Below the pieces are notes generated by a model. That model was not told where the DNA came from. It was given only the letters and a program-made list of their open reading frames with translations, and did no database searches. A DNA stretch of 64,000 nucleotides from Geminicoccaceae bacterium (lineage in GTDB: Bacteria > Pseudomonadota > Alphaproteobacteria > Geminicoccales > Geminicoccaceae): contig JANQPX010000037.1 in NCBI GenBank assembly GCA_028285265.1, positions 124,001-188,000 of the forward strand. Reading direction: 5' to 3'. Shown here piece by piece: positions 8,757 through 15,700 of this stretch. The position numbers were made by a program, and so were the translations under genes. How positions within the stretch are numbered: the first letter of the stretch is position 1; each line of letters opens with the position of its first letter.

Positions 8757-9485
8757 CTAGAAAGACTGTTGGACTGCGACAGGTGATGAGCGGCGGCGAA
8801 CGAGCCATTTGATCAACGGACTGGTCCCGACGATTGCGAGGAGACCGAGATGTGCAGTCAGCCAGTCAATTCCCACGGTACGAAGCGCCAGGCCAAATAA
8901 CGCTGCGGCGATCAAATAGGCGGGTAAGGCAGGCATCAGCAGGCCTAGTCCGATCGAGGCCATCGCCACCAAGAGTATCAATGCAGCGCGTGACTCGCCA
9001 ACAAGGGCGACGAGGATCTGGGCTAGATCGTTGGCAAGCCCGGTCTGTTGAATAATGGTCATGATTAGGCCTGCGGTGCAGACGCCGATCAGCAGCTTAG
9101 CAAAGACAACGACCATATTACCGGCAACTCCCGGACGGTCGGTTCCATTCGCATGGAATTTTGGCCCCCCGGCTTTTGAGCGTAAGATGTAAAACACAAC
9201 CGTTCCTAAGGCGAGCGAGAGCGCTGTTAGCGACAGGGCCCACGCCGACCTCGTCTGATCGATCCAAAGCACAGCGCTCGCTAGCCCTCTCTTGATGTTC
9301 AGCCAAATGGCTGCGCCTGCATCTTGAAGCGTTGTGATGAGTGATCCATCCATCGAGACGAGCATATGGTTCCAGATCAAAAAGTAAGCGAGAGCCACAA
9401 TACCGAAGGAGGCCAGGGGTGGGCCATGGGCCCGCCAACTTGATGCCAGGAAGATCAATGAAGCCAGCAGAATGAACCAAGCCAT
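8757..9485 (-). CDS. Truncated TRAP large-permease-like membrane protein
   Basis: 242 residues with about six to seven hydrophobic segments. The C-terminal half (AGLIMTIIQQTGLANDL..., GLGLLMPALPAYLIAAALFG, then VGIDWLTAHL) matches the last part of fused TAXI-TRAP (DctQM) permeases, where the pattern is GMGLPTTAAY...APAL...G...AAHLF. The protein stops just where the family would continue with a further ~100 residues, and it lacks the first 300 or more. It is either a decayed permease or a stand-alone mini-version. It is co-directional with the 136-residue gene just upstream. TTG at 9497 is an alternative start. Confidence 0.65.
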   Translation of the reverse strand: MAWFILLASLIFLASSWRAHGPPLASFGIVALAYFLIWNHMLVSMDGSLITTLQDAGAAIWLNIKRGLASAVLWIDQTRSAWALSLTALSLALGTVVFYILRSKAGGPKFHANGTDRPGVAGNMVVVFAKLLIGVCTAGLIMTIIQQTGLANDLAQILVALVGESRAALILLVAMASIGLGLLMPALPAYLIAAALFGLALRTVGIDWLTAHLGLLAIVGTSPLIKWLVRRRSSPVAVQQSF

Positions 9486-9508
9486 GATCACATCCAAACC
9501 AACCTGTA

Positions 9509-9919
9509 TCAGGATCTCGCCGATGCGGTGAGCTTTGAGCGAATATCGCGTTCATCGTCGTCTGGCGATAGATCGATTATCATGAGCGACGTCTCGTCGG
9601 GATGCTGAATCCGGCCGCCGCATCGCTCCGCCATCTGACTGATTCGAAGCTGGAGGTGAGCGGGGCCAGCGAACAACAGCTGTTTCGAGCCGGCTCTAAG
9701 AGCCGCCATGGCAAGGCCCGGATCGTCATCGCAATCGATGACCAACGAATGACCAACTTCGTCGCCGAGCGCTTGAAGGTAGCCAACACCCGCTGACGCA
9801 GCAGCGCCGGGCGCACTTCTGAGTTGGACCTTAAAAATGAGCTCATCTGCGATGCGCACCACAGACTTGGCTTGCGCCAGATGATGGACGATGACGATGA
9901 ACTCAGCCGTCATCGTCAT
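9509..9919 (-). CDS. Hypothetical cytoplasmic protein, partner of the TRAP-like gene
   Basis: 136 residues, not recognised. It reads as an alternating alpha/beta protein with VIDCDDDPGLAMAALRAGSKQLLFAG near residues 58-84 and a C-terminal acidic run SPDDDER. No signal peptide or membrane helix. It has two ATG candidates (9919 and 9913) and a weak upstream AAAGG. Its stop lies 11 bases before the earliest start of the TRAP-like membrane gene, so the two are very likely cotranscribed. No function proposed. Confidence 0.55.
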   Translation of the reverse strand: MTMTAEFIVIVHHLAQAKSVVRIADELIFKVQLRSAPGAAASAGVGYLQALGDEVGHSLVIDCDDDPGLAMAALRAGSKQLLFAGPAHLQLRISQMAERCGGRIQHPDETSLMIIDLSPDDDERDIRSKLTASARS

Positions 9920-9971
9920 CGTTCAGTGTGCCTTTGAGAAGAGTGCGGCGCGGCCGCTTCACATGTGTCGA

Positions 9972-10508
9972 CTAGGAAGCGTCTGCTGCAACCTGCATCT
10001 TGATGATTTTGTCCGGAGTGGCTGGCGGCTCGCCTTTCTCAATGGCGTCGACATGTTCCATGCCGTCGACAACCTGACCCCAGATTGTGTACTGACCGTT
10101 CAAGAAGGGTGTCTCGACGAAATTGATAAAGAACTGGCTGTTGGCACTGTTTGGATTTTGTGCGCGCGCCATCCCGACGGTGCCTCGTTCGAACTTGGCG
10201 TCCGAGAATTCTGCCGGAATATCCGGAAGATCGGATCCACCGGTACCCGTGCCCGTAGGATCCCCAGTCTGCGCCATAAATCCATCAATAACGCGGTGAA
10301 AGACGATGCCGTCATAGAAACCTTGTCGGGTCAGCGTCTTGATTTGTTCCACATGCTTTGGGGCTAGGTCGGGGCGGAGCTCGATCACGACACGGCCATG
10401 GGCAGTGTCAAGGTAGAGTTGGTTTTCGAGGTCGGCGGCCCCGGCGGTGCCGTTGGCAATAGTCATGGCGAGAACAAGACTCCAGAAGAGATGGGCGAGG
10501 CGTCGCAT
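9972..10508 (-). CDS. Periplasmic peptidyl-prolyl cis-trans isomerase, cyclophilin type
   Basis: 178 residues. Signal peptide of about 24 residues (MRRLAHLFW... ending GTAGA) directs it to the periplasm. The cyclophilin fold is evident from FHRVIDGFMAQTGDPTGTGTGGSD, with catalytic Arg, and from NSQFFINF, FLNGQYTIWGQVVDGM. It isomerises X-Pro bonds during folding of exported proteins. The short PpiA-like form. Stands alone, followed by a 52-base gap from the hypothetical gene. Confidence 0.93.
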   Translation of the reverse strand: MRRLAHLFWSLVLAMTIANGTAGAADLENQLYLDTAHGRVVIELRPDLAPKHVEQIKTLTRQGFYDGIVFHRVIDGFMAQTGDPTGTGTGGSDLPDIPAEFSDAKFERGTVGMARAQNPNSANSQFFINFVETPFLNGQYTIWGQVVDGMEHVDAIEKGEPPATPDKIIKMQVAADAS

Positions 10509-10695
10509 GCGTCAAAACTCCAGCGTCATGAGACTTGGTTAGAATATTCGACGATGAGCGGCGTTATCCCCATGGATGGCGTCCTGGGTCAACCCCTTTT
10601 AGGTAGATACATGCGCTTCGGATGATAAATGGCATCAGACGCCATGGCCCGAAATCACCATTCCGCTGAAACGTCCTAAGCTGATCGGGTGTTTC

Positions 10696-11040
10696 TCAGC
10701 CGGCGCAGGCAATGCAGTAGAGAACGCTTGGATCAAGGTCTAAGCGCTTATTTGCAATGGGCTCACCACATTCCACGCAGTCGCCATAGCTGCCGTTGCG
10801 CAAGCGTACAAGGGCTGCATCAATCCTGGTTAGTTCTTGCTGCCGACGTCGCTCAGTCTCCTGCGCCATCGCTTGATGTTGCAGCGCATCCATGCGTGAC
10901 AGGCGGCCCACTCTGGTCTGATCGAGCTCGACCGGCTTGCCATCCTGGCTATGACCATCAAGCAGCGCGAGGATGTCTCGTCTGCGCTTGAGAAGCCGCT
11001 CCTCAGCCTGCTTGTCTGTGTATGGTGGGTCATCTGGCAT
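10696..11040 (-). CDS. DksA/TraR-family zinc-finger protein
   Basis: 114 residues, shorter than DksA (about 150). A charged coiled-coil-like region (residues 10-75, rich in RRR, QHQAMAQETERRRQQELTRIDAAL) is followed by the zinc finger CVECGEPI...LYCIACA. The family binds the RNA polymerase secondary channel and adjusts initiation. The tip of the coiled coil lacks an obvious DxxDxA motif, so ppGpp-DksA-like activity is uncertain. Start at 11040 follows AGGAGATCTGCT; the frame extends to 11124 without support. Confidence 0.85.
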   Translation of the reverse strand: MPDDPPYTDKQAEERLLKRRRDILALLDGHSQDGKPVELDQTRVGRLSRMDALQHQAMAQETERRRQQELTRIDAALVRLRNGSYGDCVECGEPIANKRLDLDPSVLYCIACAG

Positions 11041-11168
11041 AGCAGATCTCCTCTTAACGACCCCAGACTCTATCAATCCAACAAGCGGTGACAAGAGTGC
11101 GGTCGTGACCGTGCAATGGCTCACACGGTGAGGCGCCAGGCTGCCGACCGGCCGTGCCGATTCGGTGA

Positions 11169-12221
11169 TTAGGCAGCAGACGGTTTTGCGTCGGGGGGTG
11201 GTTCGATGATTGTTCGGTTGCGTCCCTCATTCTTGGCACGATAGAGGCCTTGATCTGCGCGCTCGATCAAGGCTGAAAGACTTTCGCCGGGAACATATTG
11301 TGTCGCTCCAATCGAGAGCGTTATAGCACCAAGCGTTTGACCGCTGGACTTTAGCCGAATTCTCTTGTTGGCGATCGACTTGCGAATCTGATCTCCGACG
11401 CGGCCAGCACCAATCATGTCGGTTTGCGGCAGGATGACGGCAAATTCTTCGCCACCATAGCGTGCTGCAACATCTCGTCCCTTAATGCACTGTTCAAGCG
11501 TTAGAGCCACTTGTTTTAGGACTTGGTCGCCGACTCGATGGCCGTGGGTGTCATTGAAAGCTTTGAAATGATCGATATCCCCGAGAAGCAGGCAGAGGGG
11601 TTCCTGCTCCGATGCTGATTCGTTCGTCAGCAATTCAAGACTGTCGTCAAACGAGCGGCGGTTGGCGATCCCCGTAAGACTATCCGTCAGCGCTTGTTGA
11701 CGGGCGGCGACGAGATGGTCACTGATCGAGGCGAGTTCCTTTGACGAGTCGTCGAGGGCTCGCTCAAGCTCTTTGGTGCGGTCTTGCATGCGCCGGGTCT
11801 CAGTCAGCACCTGTTCGACCAGAGTCTTGACTTCACTAACGCTCTCAGGCTCTGCGAGCTGAGCTTGAAACCCTTCAAGGGTTTCTCCGTAATCATCTGA
11901 TCCCGCGCTGACGCTGCTCATTTGAGAAAGAATACGGCTCATCGATTTCTCCATGCGGTCGCATGTTTCCTCGATAAAGCGGGTTTGTTCGTCAGATCCA
12001 AAGAAGCGCTCGTAAACCTGGCCACAAATCTTGTCGTCGAACCCCTTGCCTTGGGTTTCGATTAGCCGGAGGGTTTTGCTGAGATCAGGATTCGCCTGAA
12101 TGTGATCATAGTACCAAACGGTATAATTCTCTGGCGTCGGTTGCAAATCGAGCTCAACAAGCTTGGCCACGACAGCTTCGCTGACCTGTCGATTCTGGGC
12201 ACTCTTCGAGCTTGAAGACAT
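11169..12221 (-). CDS. Diguanylate cyclase (GGDEF domain)
   Basis: 350 residues. Residues 1-130 are helical, with SEAVVAKLVELDLQPTPENYTVWYYDH, an N-terminal region shared by many alphaproteobacterial cyclases; a coiled coil (about 125-175) leads into a GGDEF domain with DSLTGIANRR, DIDHFKAFND and the active motif YGGEEFAV. It makes cyclic di-GMP from two GTP. The inhibitory-site position reads KGRD rather than RxxD, so product inhibition may be weak. Start is ATG 12221; a TTG precedes it. No membrane segment, so cytoplasmic. Confidence 0.92.
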   Translation of the reverse strand: MSSSSKSAQNRQVSEAVVAKLVELDLQPTPENYTVWYYDHIQANPDLSKTLRLIETQGKGFDDKICGQVYERFFGSDEQTRFIEETCDRMEKSMSRILSQMSSVSAGSDDYGETLEGFQAQLAEPESVSEVKTLVEQVLTETRRMQDRTKELERALDDSSKELASISDHLVAARQQALTDSLTGIANRRSFDDSLELLTNESASEQEPLCLLLGDIDHFKAFNDTHGHRVGDQVLKQVALTLEQCIKGRDVAARYGGEEFAVILPQTDMIGAGRVGDQIRKSIANKRIRLKSSGQTLGAITLSIGATQYVPGESLSALIERADQGLYRAKNEGRNRTIIEPPPDAKPSAA

Positions 12222-12422
12222 CAATTAAACCTCTGGCCATTCAAAAAAATTGGTCCAACACGACATGCTTGTGAACGCCTTCGAAACCAGCAAACACACG
12301 CGCATGACGACGCTGCGACCCCGAGGTTATTATGGTTCGATGAAGATGCAGTTAAGCACCGATCTATCCGTTTCGGGCTTCAGCTTGCATCAAGAACAAC
12401 CGCGGCGAGGCCTTTCGTTGAC

Positions 12423-12456
12423 AAAAAAAGCGCCCGGTTCCGAAGAACACGGGCGC
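12423..12456 (-). terminator. Strong intrinsic terminator with UUCG tetraloop, minus strand
   Basis: Read on the minus strand, GCGCCCG-T-GTTC, loop TTCG, GAAC-CGGGCGC, then seven T. The 11-base-pair stem has a single bulged T and a C(UUCG)G tetraloop, an extra-stable loop. No protein gene on the minus strand enters it: the nearest upstream minus gene lies far away and the plus-strand transporter begins at 13169. It therefore ends a transcript starting within the intergenic region, and also shields the diguanylate cyclase gene from that transcript. Confidence 0.85.
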
Positions 12457-12530
12457 GAGTGGAGCAGGGAGGCTCAATCAATGCCGGGACCACGTCTGCG
12501 CTCCCGGAATGTGCTCTTAACAGGCGGCTG
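12423..12530 (-). ncRNA. Candidate trans-acting small RNA with anti-Shine-Dalgarno hairpin
   Basis: On the minus strand three hairpins follow each other: CCGGGA/TCCCGG (plus coordinates 12484-12489 with 12502-12507), GAGC-CTCCCT-GCTC (12462-12475) and the UUCG terminator (12423-12456). The middle loop shows CUCCCU, complementary to a Shine-Dalgarno sequence, a layout seen in alphaproteobacterial CCUCC-type small RNAs that block translation. The 5' end is not fixed; I see no convincing promoter, and 12530 is an estimate. Short linkers between hairpins make the arrangement compact, as in Hfq-type small RNAs. No known family recognised. Confidence 0.55.
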
Positions 12531-12540
12531 GCAAAGTCAT

Positions 12541-13168
12541 TCCATTTAAAGCGCAAAAAGCGAGAAAAAAAATAATTGTGATACGATTCTCGCCTTTTGG
12601 GTGTGGTTTTGTCGCGCATTTTTGCCAAATATGCGCGAAATACCACTAATTTTGATGGAGAACCATTAGTTGTGAATGCCACCTTCGATTGTGACTCAAT
12701 TTGCGACAGGAGAATGGTTTCGCCGCCTGACGATCGACGATCGTCTTGGTGCGATTGACCTTGCTGAACCATTCCTGATCGAATGGTATTTATTGGTTTT
12801 TGCTCAGATCAGAGAGATCAACCCGTGAAGCCGATTCGAGCTGAGAACACGGCTTTCAGCGCCTTTTCTTCAAATAATCATCGACTGAGCTGTAGTTTTT
12901 GCGGTAATATTGGTATGAATTGGTTTCTCAATCGCGAAAATTGGTATGACAAAATACAAATTTGCTATAATGTGAGCGGAATGGTTCTGGCTCTTGTTCA
13001 TGCGTGTTGCAAGCGACGCTGGCCTGTCAGGGTAATGACGAGGGTGTTTGAGTAGCGTCGGATTCGGCGGAGAACTGTCAAAGAAGAAGAAAATCTCGAT
13101 CGGCGCTTAATTGCGTGATGATCAGACCTCGGTGCAGGAAGCATCAGATAACTGAAAAGGAGGCATCG
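12541..13168. other. AT-rich intergenic region upstream of the betaine transporter
   Basis: No credible protein gene. It contains inverted repeats TCGCGCAT-N11-ATGCGCGA (near 12612-12638) and CTAAT/ATTAG (near 12646-12669), runs of A on the plus strand near 12564-12573, the repeated operator-like box described separately, and the ribosome site AAAGGAGG before 13169. Base composition is clearly more AT-rich than the flanking genes, as expected for a large regulatory region. Confidence 0.6.
12909..12971 (+). promoter_or_regulatory. Promoter with two identical 10-base boxes, upstream of the betaine-binding gene
   Basis: ATTGGTATGA occurs at 12909-12918 and again at 12940-12949, exactly 31 bases apart, about three helical turns, which suits a dimeric or multimeric activator or repressor binding one face. 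A perfect -10 TATAAT lies at 12966-12971; the best -35 is TTGGTA (12941-12946) at a long 19-base spacing, inside the second box. A weak -35 overlapped by a regulator site is usual for controlled promoters. The leader to the gene would be about 190 bases. Confidence 0.5.
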
Positions 13169-14137
13169 ATGATGAGAGGATATATACGTCTAGGAGCCGC
13201 GGGGGTGGCTTTGAGCATGGCATTCAGTTTAGCCGGTACTGCTCTATCTGCCGAAAGCGACGATCCCATTAAGATCCCCCATCACAATTGGTCCAGTCAA
13301 ATTGTTGGCGCTTATATCGTCGGCAAGGTTCTTGGTGAAGCTGGCTACAATGTCGAGTACATCTCGTCTGACAGCCAAGTTGTCTATACGTCGATGTGCG
13401 AGGGCGATATCGATCTTGTGCATGAGGTCTGGGAGGGTGCGTTCGGTGTAGCCTTCGAGAAGGTCGTGGATGAAGGTTGTGTCATCGATGCAGCGACTCA
13501 CGATGCCAAGACGCGTGAGGAGTGGTGGTATCCATCCTATGTCGAGGAACAGTGCCCTGGGCTTCCTGACTGGCAGGCGTTGAATGCTTGTGCTGAGAAG
13601 TTCGCGACGGCTGAGACCTCGCCGAAAGGTCGTTTTCTCGGTGGGCCGGTAGATTGGTTGAAACACGACGCTGAGCGTGTCGAAGGTCTTGGCATGGACT
13701 TCGAGGTTGTTAATGCTGGATCGGCAGCAGCTCTTTGGGCAGAACTCGATGCTGCGTCACAGCGAAACGAGCCGATTGTGCTGTTCAACTGGACCCCTAA
13801 CTTCATCGAGGCGGTCTATGATGGCAAATTCATCGAATTCCCTGAGTATGGTGAAGGCTGCAAGGATGATCCATCATGGGGTACAAACCCTGATATGACC
13901 TATGATTGCGGCAATCCCAAAGACGGCTATCTCAAGATCGGTGTTTGGCAAGGCATGCCCGAAAAGTGGCCCAATGCCTACAAGATCGTTCAGCGGATCA
14001 ATTTCACCAATGGTGAAATCGCAGAGATGGCCAAGCTCGCCGACATCGATGGCATGGAGCCTGAAGAGGCAGCTGACAAATGGCTTGCTGAGAACGATGG
14101 CAAGTGGCGCGCCTGGATCGAGGGTGTGTCTGGCTAA
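13169..14137 (+). CDS. Glycine/proline betaine ABC transporter, substrate-binding protein (OpuAC family)
   Basis: 322 residues. Signal peptide ends LSA near residue 27. The mature start IKIPHHNWSSQIVGAYIVGKVL and GDIDLVHEVWEG, followed by many Trp residues (EEWWYP, DWLKHD, LFNWTPNF), fits the aromatic-cage betaine-binding OpuAC/ProX family. Cysteines near 72, 95, 127 and 138 may form periplasmic disulfides. Ribosome site AAAGGAGG precedes ATG 13169. ATPase and permease follow 530 bases later, so it is the first gene of the transporter locus. The exact ligand (glycine betaine, proline betaine, choline) cannot be read off. Confidence 0.88.
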   Translation: MMRGYIRLGAAGVALSMAFSLAGTALSAESDDPIKIPHHNWSSQIVGAYIVGKVLGEAGYNVEYISSDSQVVYTSMCEGDIDLVHEVWEGAFGVAFEKVVDEGCVIDAATHDAKTREEWWYPSYVEEQCPGLPDWQALNACAEKFATAETSPKGRFLGGPVDWLKHDAERVEGLGMDFEVVNAGSAAALWAELDAASQRNEPIVLFNWTPNFIEAVYDGKFIEFPEYGEGCKDDPSWGTNPDMTYDCGNPKDGYLKIGVWQGMPEKWPNAYKIVQRINFTNGEIAEMAKLADIDGMEPEEAADKWLAENDGKWRAWIEGVSG

Positions 14138-14181
14138 AGGCTTTGCTCCCGTTAGGACGCTAGCCCAATGACGTGACAACG

Positions 14182-14210
14182 CCGCCCCGGTATCACCGGG
14201 GCGGTTTCTT
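14182..14210 (+). terminator. Intrinsic terminator after the substrate-binding gene
   Basis: CCGCCCCGG (14182-14190), loop TATCA, CCGGGGCGG (14196-14204), then TTTCTT. A perfect nine-base-pair GC stem 45 bases after the stop. Partial read-through would leave the binding protein in excess over the membrane parts, the usual stoichiometry for such systems. Confidence 0.85.
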
Positions 14211-14671
14211 CGTCGGACGTGCTTGAAGACCCGGTGGTCTTCGATCTGATCACGGGTCGGTGATCACGGGGTTGTGTGCGTAAGCTCATCAGCGAGAAGC
14301 GCTGTCGCAGATCTCCGTTGGTTTGGAGCCGATAGGAACATTCTCGAATTCGGGATGACGGCAGAAGGGCATTGTCATCCATTGACCAGTGCGTCGGGTC
14401 AGTCATCTAGCGACGTGCGCTTGTGCCGATATGGTAAGCGAACTGGTCTTCGGTGTTCTTCGGCCATCCGGCAAGATCGATAACGCAGCGACTGAGGGAT
14501 AGAGATGCCGATCTTGGTCAAGCTGTTCTGGCGTAACCCGTTGAGCCACCGGCAACGTTGTGATTGTCGTCGACTATGTCTCCGCTTGCGCCGACCATCG
14601 ATTTGTTCTCTCCTGGAGTTCGGCCCTTATCAAGCAATGGCCACTGAAAGAAGCCGATAGGGAGACGTTGC
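14211..14671. other. Non-coding stretch between betaine transporter genes
   Basis: About 460 bases without a convincing gene. A second perfect hairpin GAAGACC-CGGT-GGTCTTC lies at 14225-14242, and TGATCACGGG is directly repeated at 14247-14256 and 14261-14270. The rest shows no clear promoter, though the ATPase gene probably has its own. The stretch may be a remnant of a deleted gene. Confidence 0.5.
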
Positions 14672-15697
14672 GTGTCCGAGCTTATCCTGTCCTGCCGCCA
14701 CGTCTGGAAGCTATTCGGTGCGGACCCCGAACGCCTCTTGGCACAACATGGTGGTCATCCTTCGTCGGAGGCGATTAGTGCAAGCGATCATATCGCCGCT
14801 GTGCGTGATGCCAATCTCGAGGTCACGCGCGGCGAGATCCTGGTCATTATGGGCCTCTCAGGTTCCGGGAAGTCAACCTTGGTGCGGTGCCTCTCCCGTT
14901 TGGTCGAGCCAACGTCGGGTGAGATCTACTTTCAAGGTCAGAACCTGCTAGCTGCGAAACCTGCGGAGATGATCGAGATACGGCGGCACAAGATGGGGAT
15001 GGTCTTCCAGCATTTTGCACTCTTCCCCCATCGGACCGTCTTACAGAACGTCGCCTTTCCGCTGGAAGTACAGGGTGTGGAGCGGACGCAGCGCGAGATG
15101 AAGGCGATGGAGATCATTGAGCTGGTCGGGTTGAACGGGCGGGAGCGTTACTATCCCCGCGAGCTGTCAGGTGGGCAACAACAGCGTGTCGGCATTGCAC
15201 GATCGCTCGCAGTCGATCCTGACGTCTGGTTCTTGGACGAGCCCTTCTCTGCACTTGATCCCTTGATCCGACGTGAAATGCAAAACGAGTTCTTGCGACT
15301 CCAAAACATGCTGCACAAGACGATCGTCTTTATTACGCATGATTTTGATGAAGCCATCCGTCTGGCTGATCGCATCGTGATCATGTACGAGGGTGCCATT
15401 GACCAGATCGGTACGGCGGAGGAACTCTTGACCAATCCCGCCACCGACTATGTACGCGAGTTCACCAAAGACATTGCCCGCGAGAAACTCCTCACCGTTA
15501 GCAGTATCATGGTGCGTGGGCGGATTGCAGAAGCCAATAACGGCCTGACCGTTCGTCACGATGAGAAACTAGCCAATGTTGCCGGGCGAATTATTCGTCA
15601 TGGGGGACAGGTCCCTGTTACCGATGATCAAGGGGCGCCTGTTGGGGTGATTTCCGTCGATCACATTCTGGATGCGCTTTATGGCGCTGAAGGCTGA
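14672..15697 (+). CDS. proV: Glycine/proline betaine ABC transporter, ATP-binding protein (ProV/OpuAA)
   Basis: 341 residues beginning with GTG after GGGAGACGTT. Walker A GLSGSGKST (near 73-81), Q-loop VFQHFALFPHRTV, signature LSGGQQQRVGIARSL and Walker B VWFLDEPFSALDP identify the ATPase; the N-terminal VWKLFG and long insertion before Walker A are typical of the QAT (quaternary amine) group. The C-terminus (about 275-341) is a CBS-like domain ending VISVDHILDALYG, the part that senses ionic strength in OpuA-type systems. The permease gene follows after 3 bases. Confidence 0.93.
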   Translation: MSELILSCRHVWKLFGADPERLLAQHGGHPSSEAISASDHIAAVRDANLEVTRGEILVIMGLSGSGKSTLVRCLSRLVEPTSGEIYFQGQNLLAAKPAEMIEIRRHKMGMVFQHFALFPHRTVLQNVAFPLEVQGVERTQREMKAMEIIELVGLNGRERYYPRELSGGQQQRVGIARSLAVDPDVWFLDEPFSALDPLIRREMQNEFLRLQNMLHKTIVFITHDFDEAIRLADRIVIMYEGAIDQIGTAEELLTNPATDYVREFTKDIAREKLLTVSSIMVRGRIAEANNGLTVRHDEKLANVAGRIIRHGGQVPVTDDQGAPVGVISVDHILDALYGAEG

Positions 15698-15700
15698 GTC

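Noticed and set aside
12380..12772. Minus-strand frame of 130 residues across the intergenic region
   Set aside because: It runs straight through the intrinsic terminator stem and has no ribosome site or recognisable family; the small RNA explanation fits better.
12783..13055. Plus-strand frame of 90 residues upstream of the betaine-binding gene
   Set aside because: Covers the promoter-like element and repeated boxes, has biased composition and no ribosome site.
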